A stretch of 64,000 bases of DNA from NCBI RefSeq assembly GCF_016801865.2, contig NC_068937.1, forward strand, positions 67,825,452 through 67,889,451, read 5' to 3'. The stretch is from Culex pipiens pallens (taxonomy: Eukaryota; Arthropoda; Insecta; Diptera; Culicidae). The notes under the pieces are model-generated. The model saw only the letters and a list, made by a program, of their open reading frames with translations. It did not search any database and was not told the DNA's origin. Position numbers and translations under genes: made by a program. Position 1 is the first letter of the stretch. The number at the start of each line of letters is the position of its first letter. Shown in pieces: positions 56,944-64,000 of the stretch.

Positions 56944-57279
56944 GAATTTAAGAATTTAAGAATTTAAGATCAGGATTGCTAGGATTGCTTGTTTTCAAAT
57001 CCGTATTGGCTTATTTAAAATGTTATGCTTGAATTTTGCTTTTTACTCAATACAAATGACTTGTCTCTTGCATGTCCGGCAGTAGATCGACAATGCGTTG
57101 TCCAAAATTAAACAAACACAGCCCCAATCTGACCTAAAAAACTGAACTGCATCACTCCAGATTACCAAAATTAATTTTTCATGCGTAAACTTGCAGCACG
57201 GGAGGGAAAATATCTTCAAACTCGAAGAATTGAAATCGAAAAATCACTCATCACTCCTAATGTAAACATTTGCTGACGT

Positions 57280-57664
57280 GAGCAGGATAAACTCTTTGTT
57301 TACAAACTCACATTGGCCCAATTACATTGTTTTGCTTGGAAAAAACCATCCGTCAGACGATTTGCTCCCGGTAGATCCCGGAGCTAACCTGAGTTTTGTT
57401 TAGATTCGGATGAACACGGATGAACTCGAACCTAAATTATCTCTCGCACAAGTACCGCGGTGGGCTTGACGCGGGTGCCAAATTAGCTTTGCATCGCAAT
57501 TAGGTCCCTGCGGTGGAGATGCCCTTACAGATGAGGATTTTAGATGGAAATAGGAAGAGAAATAAAGTAAATAATAATAAACGTTCGTCCGATTTCTTTA
57601 TTAGTCACATTTCTACGGGTCGATATTTATTAGCTGCAAAACCACAAAAAAAAAGTTTATTGGC
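57280..57664. other. unannotated DNA
   Basis: No gene supported. An AATAAA-like A/T-rich patch (57550-57590) precedes the pseudogene to the right. Confidence 0.35.
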
Positions 57665-58695
57665 TGTAATGGCCGGGCAGCGGTCGAGATGAACTATTTC
57701 GCGACATCGCGCACGTTCTGGGCGTTGACGTTGTCATTGCGCTTCTCCTGCTCGTGCAACGAAAACCAACGGTTGTCGCACAGCCGGCCAATGTCATCGC
57801 AGATTGACGTCTTGACCATCCAGCTGCAGCAGCATGTTAGTCTGGTTCTGTGCACGATGCATCGACTGGTTCTGCAGGTTGAACACCATGTCCGCGTACG
57901 TGAGCGGATCGCACATGAAGTAGGTGCCCCACCGGCCGGTGTCGTTGTAGCACGTGTTGAACCACTGGAAGATGTGGCAAAGGTTGTGCTCTGCGGCGGC
58001 CGCGGCAGTCTTTCACGCGAGCGATCCCTCGCGCTGATCAGCGTGTTGGCGACCATCAGCGTAACGTTATCTGGGCGATCCAGCCACAACCCTCGACGGC
58101 AGTGACGACGTGCGCCAGCAGCGAATCATCGCAGACGCGCGCTTCCGAACAGGTGAATCGATGGGGGCCTTTCTATCGAAGGTGTTGGCAACTTTTCTGA
58201 GGCTAGACTCGGCTTGACCAGGTCTTCGTGCTTGACGCCACCGGCCACAACTAGGACGATGCGGGGATAGTGTGATTGGCCGGGCAGTGGTGTAGTGCAT
58301 ATCGATGTAAACTTGCAGGTCGGCCTTGCCAAACGAGAGGAATTCAATGGTAGGCGGTCGCGTGCAGACGGTCAAAGATTACTTCCTCAGGTTGCTCACG
58401 ACCTCCTGCATCTCACGCAGGATCACACCCCGCTCGATTTCAACCTCAACCAGCGTCGAGTTCTGAATGATCGGTTCTGCAATATCGGACAGAACCTCCA
58501 CCGCTTTCGGCACGTCCGTGGACAGACACTTGGCGTAGAAGACAGTCTGCTCGCGAAACGTTTACGCGTTCAAATGCATTCGTGCACGGCTCAACGGTGG
58601 CACTCTGCGAGCCGGAATCCGCACTGGCCACACAATCACCCCTGTTGGCGATGGACTCGTCCAGCTTGAGGTAGATTCCGACGACGCACTTCGAC
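57665..58695 (-). pseudogene. mitochondrial processing peptidase beta-subunit pseudogene
   Basis: The minus strand reads, in shifting frames: LDESIANRGDCVASADSGSQ and SATVEP (58690-58600; family: NGLRVASEDSGSQTATVGLW), VLRE-type sequence near 58420, RIVLVVAGGVKHEDLVKPSL (about 58270-58200; family: GPRIVLAAAGGVKHDELVKL), RPDNVTLMVANTLI (58080-58030), MVKTSICDDIGR (about 57820) and NVNAQNVRDVAK near 57700. The gene order is conserved, but the HxxEH zinc site region is deleted and there are many frameshifts and stops. It has no introns that I can see. A dead retrocopy. Confidence 0.85.
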
Positions 58696-58744
58696 ATGGT
58701 CGGCGGTTTCGTTCTTCGAGTTCAACTGCTTTCAATAGGACTCA

Positions 58745-59480
58745 AGAAATTCTGCGTTTTTTAACCAAATCTATAAAAAAAATTATTAGGATGGTGAGAA
58801 AATGTGTCGATGCTATGGATTTTGAGTTATTCGTCATGGAAGTAAGGAAACTTACATTGCTGTCAGCCTGGTGAACCTGCCCAAATTCCGTCGTGGGCAT
58901 TAGAACCGACCGGAATTCGTGCATGCCCTCTCAGAAGATTCGCGACAGGTAGGCCGGTTAGGCGTCTGAAAAGTGGGCATAGAAGAAGAGCGAGAATGTT
59001 TGTTACGGCTGTCGAGTGGTGCAGGGTTGGACAGTCTTTACCACCGGGCAGTTGCGATGACGGTCCCTCCGGATTAGTGGCCGATCAGCTGAAAGGTGGC
59101 GTATTGGGCGGAGACTTGTGTGGATCCACCATGAACCGTTGCGCGATTCGCTGCAGGACATTTTGGGTACAAAACGTGTTCAAGGCCAGCTGGTTGAGCA
59201 GGTTTTTGTGCTCAGAACTGATGTTGCTGCTATTTCCACCTGCCGTGGCCACCGTTAAAGCTGCTCTAAGCGGTAGAACCTCCACCTCCGCCACTCGACC
59301 GAGTTGCTACTTCCCGAGCTACCACTGTACTTCCACCGAAAACCTACTCTGGCTCCTCGCGGCACTTCTCGTGGTCCTGCCGGTTGTGGTCGTAGCCGTC
59401 GGTGTGAATGGACTACCACAACCGCCGTGATTCCGTGACATTGGTTCCAACAAAATTCGTCCTCCAACAGCCACTTTGCC
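58745..59480 (-). pseudogene. unidentified gene-derived fragments
   Basis: Minus-strand stretches of natural-looking protein: MSRNHGGCGSPFTPTA and ISSEHKNLLNQLALNTF, then QNVLQRIAQRFMVDPHKSPP, and further on MHEFRSVLMPTTEFGQVHQA. A GTAAGT donor-like site follows the last at 58853, which would mean genomic (unspliced) origin. No family recognised. Confidence 0.35.
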
Positions 59481-59489
59481 ACGTGTCAT

Positions 59490-59710
59490 TTTTTTTTGTT
59501 TGGCTCTTCCACTGCTCGAATCATATACGTCAGCGAGAACTGTCATTTGGTTGCTGTCAAACTCATTCGAGCAGTAGACAGCTCACATCGCGCGATTTTT
59601 CTACATCGCGATTGAATCGTGCCAAATCGCGCCAAATCGTGGTAAATCGTGCTCATCGACCGTCATCGAAGCTGAATCTTGAGCTCATCTCGGGAGTTAC
59701 ATCCCCCTCG
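59490..59710. mobile_element. right end related to the CGAGGGGG gene-carrying element
   Basis: Ends (inverted) CGAGGGGGATGTAACTCCCG, and inside it has ACTGCTCGAA...TTCGAGCAGT around agcgagaactgtcatttg, the same subterminal arrangement as 34363-34600. The left end of this copy was not found; the MPP-beta pseudogene and the unknown fragments lie on its inner side. Confidence 0.45.
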
Positions 59711-59957
59711 GATTTTTGAATATTTACGTACCATTTTTGTATGGACAGCTGCCAAAATTCTATGGAAATTTGTATGGGTGAACCAATGCATTGCAATGAC
59801 ACAAAATAGCTTCTTTAGTCATAAGGAAGGCCTCACAAAGTTTGAGCCAAATAAAAAAATACACAAAATAAAAATGATCGAAATCGGCCGATTTCCTAGA
59901 GAATTGCTCATGTTCGACATGCATGGTGCAGATAAGAAAGATTTTTGAACCCTCTGG

Positions 59958-60085
59958 TATAGAGTTATCTACGTGCGCATGTATTGCGTGTACGTACACG
60001 AAAAAAAGTGAGGTTAAATTTTGTACCAGCCAGCAAAACAAATGGTGTGCTAGTGTGTGTGAGATCGGGCTTAGATAGCTCTATA
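59958..60085. mobile_element. 128-bp MITE (sister of 3638-3763)
   Basis: TATAGAGTTATCTACGTGCG ... TAGATAGCTCTATA; same internal sequence as the MITE inside TIR element A. Confidence 0.65.
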
Positions 60086-60130
60086 GACGTGCATGTGGCA
60101 ATATTTGTTTGACAGTTCGTAGAAGCACAC

Positions 60131-60301
60131 CCCAATCAAATGAATCCGAATTCTGAAACGGAATCTAATTAGAATTGTACACAAATTCCGTTTCAAACGC
60201 AACAACCGGTTCGAACACGGAACCGGTTGTTGCGTTTGAAACGGAATTTGTATACGATTCTAATTAGATTCCGTTTCAGAATACGGATTGAGTTAACTGG
60301 G
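60131..60301. mobile_element. 171-bp palindromic MITE, copy 2
   Basis: Near-identical to 48144-48314, with the same central aaccggttcgaacacggaac palindrome. Lies 80 bp upstream of the G9a exon. Confidence 0.85.
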
Positions 60302-60380
60302 ACCCTGGGTGTTTGATTGATATCATGGGATGTATTTAGTTTAAAATCTTAAAAAGTGTAACACATTTTCCTCACATTAG

Positions 60381-62191
60381 GCATTTTAGCAATGGATTTT
60401 ATTGAAAATTTACTTAGCCACATGTCATCAACTTTTAATCGAGAAAGCATATTGCCTAAGCAGGAAGAAATAGCAGAAGACGAAACATTTAAATGGAGAG
60501 CATTGAAGAATAACCAATTTGCAAGCAGATCAAAAAACTCTCAACCAAAACATTCAAATATAAATATTTCTTCGGCACCATTTGCAGAAGATATTTCTGC
60601 ATCCAATACTAACTTCGAACGAAGTGAAGTTGTTATTGAGATAGCAAATGGAATAAGTAATGCGGAAATTAAAGAAGCCCTAATCACGCAACAATCTGCT
60701 TCAGCAGAAAATGGAGAAAGTTCGCATCAAAATTATACGTATGGCAAAAGTGAAACCGAAATCTATAGAACAATCAACTTGCATGATGGTGACAAATTTG
60801 AAACCGTTTCCACGTCAAATTTGTTCAAACACATGTCTTCCACTTTTAATGCCACCGGAGAAGTACATACCAAAAACATTAAAAGAATAAAATCATACGA
60901 AAAATCTAACAAATTCAACGTTTGTACAGTTCGAAGATCAAACCGGCTCAGACAAGACAGCTTAAAAAATGAGTGTACTGATTATCAAGAGCAGAGTATT
61001 ATAGAATGTCCTGGAACTGCTGTGAATAATTTAAAGTTATCTCGTAATAGTGAATTTCTACATAAAACAGTTACAAGTCTCATAGTGCCAAAACATGATG
61101 CCGTAAATCAAATCACTTTGGAATGCAAAAACATAAATCTCGATGATGGTAAAAGTGCACCAGCTGAATGCGCCAACAAAAAAAAATATTCTTCATATCA
61201 AACAATCAGTAAACAGAAAACAATATTAAATATGAGTGTAAAAAAACTTGCTGCATCAAACAATGGAATTGAAGAATATTTTAATTTGAAAGGAAAACAT
61301 ACGGCAAGCCACAAGCAAAACAATCGCAAACTTAAAAGTTTGTTAAATAAGAAATCCGTCAGACATAACGATGCGGAAACGTTAAATGTGTACTCTAATA
61401 TCGAAAATACATGCCGTTTGAGAGGTAGGCTCTCTCGACCTATAAAATTATCTGCCAAAATTTTAGCAAATAAAAAACTTAGACATGGATTCGAGCTTCA
61501 AAATAGTGCTCGCTTGGGATGTAATTCAAAAATAAAACCATCAAAGGCTTCTCCAGATTCCGAAAAACTACCTGGAACAGAGCAGCAGACTTTTTTTTCC
61601 AATTCAAAATCAAAAACAGACAATCCTGATAGTCAACAATTTCTTGGTCAGATCAAGCGGACAAATCTACCTAACAACAAATCACCAGAAACTAACAGAA
61701 ACCAGAATAAATCCCAACTTCAGCAACTAAATAAATTCAAAGAAAGATATTTCCGAACACTGGGTTTGCTAAGTATTAATAGCAGCAAGCAGACTTCGAA
61801 ATCGAAAGAACATATGGAGTTAAAATTCACTTTTGAACCAAATGAAAGTATTTGTCCTGACGCAAAAGTTGCATCAGCAAATAATGACAAAAAAAAAAGA
61901 TCAATGATTCCTGGACGATCAATACCATCATTGAAAACAAGGGCATTTGAAACATGTTGTTGTGAAAAAAGTTTCCCGTACTTTACTGCGAGAGTGCAAA
62001 GTCGAATCCTATGCACAGCTATTGACGAAGTTCACGGAAAACTAATTAAGTGTGGTAACAAATTGGAAGGAAAGGCACAAAACTTTTTAAGGCCTAGTTT
62101 ACGATCAAGCTATCAGTTATTATGTAAATTGCACTACAAAAGATTCCGGCGACATTGTTGCTGTGCACAATGTGGGATTTATTGTACGCAG
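60381..62191 (+). CDS. G9a: histone H3K9 methyltransferase G9a/EHMT-like, large N-terminal exon
   Basis: A 600-codon exon opens at ATG 60392, after an acceptor-like tract (ttttcctcacattag, ending 60380), and ends at 62191 with donor GTTAGT, phase 0. Residues 1-520 are Ser/Asn/Lys-rich and disordered, with basic patches (RRSNRLRQ; KKKRSMIPGR). The C-terminal 80 residues form the cysteine-rich, ring-like module that precedes the ankyrin repeats in EHMT/G9a: CCCEKSFPYF, CTAIDEVHGKLIKCGNKL, RPSLRSSYQLLCKLHYKRF and HCCCAQCGIYCTQ (family: C.C....LANNQC.A.E.....RC...., LRPS....LLCE.H, HQCCPGCGYFCTAG). G9a dimethylates H3K9 in the nucleus. Ankyrin and SET exons must lie to the right, beyond the TE-filled intron. 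The reading frame is intact. An in-frame codon path upstream of the ATG is open, so a further coding exon is possible. Confidence 0.8.
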
Positions 62192-62335
62192 GTTAGTTAA
62201 ATAATATAAATTTATTTCAAGTATTACTAAGTTTATCAAGGGGTTCACTTGATCACTCAACGCAGGGCCGTGCACAGGATTTCCGAAAGGAGGGGGGTTT
62301 CTCGGTAGGGGCGCATGGGGTGCTCGTTTAAATGG
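62192..62335 (+). other. start of G9a intron with hAT-like terminal sequence
   Basis: Donor at 62192. From 62262, CAGGGCCGTGCACAGG and a purine-rich stretch resemble the terminus of a hAT-type element, cut short by the gypsy LTR. Confidence 0.4.
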
Positions 62336-63543
62336 TGTAAGGGCGCTAACAGTCAATCTTTTAACTCAATAAATAATACAGTGGACTCTCTCGTTGTCGA
62401 TATTAAAGGGACCGTCGTGAGCGGGAGGTATAACCGGCTCCGTGGCTTAATGGTTACGGCTTCTGCCTCACAAGCAGAAGGTTCAGGGATCAAATCCCGG
62501 TCGGTACCTTTGAAATTTGGAATCAGGAATTTGAACTTTGAATATGAACAAAAAAACGAAATTGAATCAGGTGGGATTCGAACTCACGCCTTTGGATTGG
62601 TGGTCTGGGACGCTGAGCAGTCGGCCAACAGACGGTTTACACTCTAGCAGTGAATTGATCCGTAGTGTTGAAACATGTTATCTTCTCATATTAAATACGC
62701 GCTGATCCCTGAATTGCCTGACGGGATTGGAAGTCTAAATATAGATCGAGTTTCCTTCAGATGCTTGCTTCTATTGGTACGTTCGTTTGAACAGCCAGTG
62801 TGGCACTGAGTGCCGCACTCGTCGGTGCCAGTTTTGGTTCAAACGAACATTCTTTTTCAGTGTGCATGGAACTCGCATGAAACTGAAAAAATATCGAGTG
62901 CGGCACTAGAGTTTCAGTTCCAAGATGGCGGCGAAACTCGTGCGGAACTAGCGCGAGTTTCTTCAAAGAAACACTTTGACAGCTCTGAGTGCGGCACTCA
63001 GTGCCGAACTAGCCATCAAACGAACGTACCATATGTTTAGGCGGGGCCGAACAATGCCCAGCGACCTCGGAATTGGACCGCAAGGAGCTCTGTCATTCTG
63101 AAACGGGTCGTTGGAAGCAGCGCGAGGGCTATCACCACCTAATACCCGGGACTGAGATAAGTTGTATCAGCATTCGGCATATACAAAGTCTGATACAAAC
63201 TATACTTTCCCATAATATCGCTACCGGTTAGCGGGTATTGGATTGGAACACACACACACACACCGTCGAGAGCGGGAGGTATCAAATTATAGAACGAAAA
63301 TCAAAGCAATCTATTTGAAGGGACTGACAAATTTATTGACAGCCGGAGCAATATTTGTTATATTCTCAAGAAATAAACTCGTATATTCGTTAGTAAATCT
63401 TTATTCACGAACTTTACTCGACGACGGTCCGATTGAGAATGAGCCTGGGTGGCGTGTGTGAGAGTGTGGTGTATGTGTATCAACGTGTATGTGTGTGTCT
63501 GTACAACAAGTTGGTACGTAAACCACAGGGTGCTACCACAACA
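62336..63543 (-). mobile_element. Ty3/gypsy 3' LTR, split by a retroposon
   Basis: On the minus strand the LTR starts TGTTGTGGTAGCACC at 63543, right after the purine tract AGTGAGGAGGA (63544-63554). It contains a GTGAATAAAG signal near 63400, and after removal of the 62432-63261 insertion it continues to about 62336 (TTACA). Reconstructed length is about 360 bp. The left boundary is approximate. Confidence 0.65.
62432..63261 (+). mobile_element. tRNA-headed retroposon with opposed second tRNA-like unit, copy 2
   Basis: Flanked by a 21-bp target duplication with one mismatch (62411-62431 and 63262-63282) taken from the gypsy LTR. It starts AACCGGCTCCGTGGCTTAAT; the tRNA-Val-like unit (62434-62508) has a CAC anticodon-like triplet and a B box GGGATCAAATCCC. 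The second tRNA-like unit (about 62565-62640) is on the opposite strand (ggtgggattcgaactcac). The body runs to ctaccggttagcgggtattgg, and the tail is (CA)n at 63248-63261. 830 bp, no ORF. Confidence 0.85.
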
Positions 63544-63563
63544 TCCTCCTCACTTTAACAAAG

Positions 63564-64000
63564 CTAGTTCATATCGTAATCCCTAAGCCTAGCTGGAATT
63601 TTAGTTTCTCTCTTCGGTCTAATTTTCGGTGTAACGGCATTCGATTGTTGCACTGGTTCTCGAACACGTGTTGCTGCAGCAGGCGTTGAATTTCCAGTCT
63701 GTCCGGTCGCCACCTCCACTGTTGATGGTGATGATGGAATCTCAATCGCAGCAGGCGGTGCCACTACGGTTTTTTCTCGTTGACAGTTAGTAGAGTTGTC
63801 GAGTCCGGTAATCAGTGAAACTGCCTCGGAGTTGTGCTGCGACGGTTGCGGGACAGGCGGTGTAATCGCATCGGAGTTCCGATGCAGCTGGCGGTTTAAC
63901 GTGTGTCAGGCTTCGTCGATATTCGGCTCCCTCCACATCGACCAGGTAGGATCGCTCGCTCAGTCGGTCCAAGACTCTTCCCGCAGACCACAGCTTGGTA
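63564..64000 (-). pseudogene. Ty3/gypsy pol C-terminus (integrase tail)
   Basis: From the window edge the minus strand reads WSAGRVLDRLSERSYLVDVE then GAEYRRSLTHVKPP, the GPY/F-like module at the end of gypsy integrases (usual form: G.V......SY.V....G...RR...HL). A stop follows near 63787, and a Pro/Thr/Ala-rich tail ends RPKRETKIPARLRDYDMN at 63564, typical for the last residues of such pol proteins. The remainder of the element is outside the window. Frame broken between the two parts. Confidence 0.75.

Larger units (their letters stand above)
54428..57279. repeat. tandem duplication, about 1.41-kb unit
   Basis: 54578 onward matches 55991 onward with few differences through 55866 / 57279; each unit begins with a (TATGC)n run (54443-54466, 55938-55967) and contains one SINE. 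The left unit also keeps a 110-bp segment (54471-54577) absent from the right unit. Recent duplication or assembly duplicate. Confidence 0.85.

Overview
This window looks like a piece of a mosquito nuclear genome, most probably Culex. The evidence is a dense field of nested transposable elements, tRNA-derived SINEs of the two-tRNA type described from Culex pipiens as Twin, small GT-AG introns of about 42-67 bp, animal host-gene exons and a 100-N scaffold gap. Species assignment is inference. No bacterial or viral operon structure is present.

Only a few stretches look like host genes. Positions 1-975 (+) carry four consensus introns of 56-61 bp and end in a polyadenylation signal, so this is probably the 3' end of a spliced gene of unknown product. 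A second spliced-looking unit lies on the minus strand at 17440-18550, followed by a Pro/Ala/Gln-rich ORF (15623-16785). A clean 40-codon first coding exon of a fatty acyl-CoA reductase sits at 33470-33591 (-). A 600-codon exon at 60381-62191 (+) ends in the cysteine-rich motif of G9a/EHMT histone H3K9 methyltransferases; the sequence to its right is its first intron, filled with mobile elements.

Region by region: 1-5.2 kb, spliced 3' end, then TIR elements including a self-nested pair with 7-bp target duplications. 6.3-11.4 kb, a 2.4-kb unit in near-identical tandem duplicate, holding a broken Bel/Pao element into which an ORF1-only LINE has jumped. 11.6-15.4 kb, an R1-like ORF1 split by a hexamer-rich DNA transposon. 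19.4-21.3 kb, two hAT-type elements with perfect 8-bp duplications in adjacent repeat units. 22-33.4 kb, a large inverted-repeat structure with 142-bp tandem repeats in its arms, into which a Penelope-like element (with a hammerhead-like motif and an inverted 5' segment), a LINE, a tRNA-headed retroposon and a hAT element were inserted. 34.1-43.2 kb, one SINE split by two long TA-flanked TIR elements; the first encloses an 8-bp-TSD element that carries decayed pieces of E(z), ribosomal protein L7 and CCT-beta. 43.2-45 kb, a Bel/Pao 3' half with LTR. 45-57.3 kb, LINE pieces interrupted by Transib-like elements (CACTATGG ends, 5-bp duplications), a 230-bp-arm hairpin and a 1.4-kb tandem duplication containing SINEs. 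57.6-59.7 kb, a mitochondrial processing peptidase beta pseudogene and other gene debris. 60.1-64 kb, the G9a exon and a Ty3/gypsy 3' end whose LTR is split by a second copy of the tRNA-headed retroposon.

The most interesting structures are: (i) a retroposon family with a tRNA-Val-like head, a second tRNA-like unit in opposite orientation, a (CA)n tail and about 20-bp target duplications; (ii) two unrelated ORF1-only 'half-LINEs'; (iii) TIR elements packed with host-gene fragments; (iv) the inverted-repeat element with 142-bp tandem units; and (v) the Transib-like family. Nearly all ORFs are decayed, so apart from the host exons there is no sign of an intact coding system.
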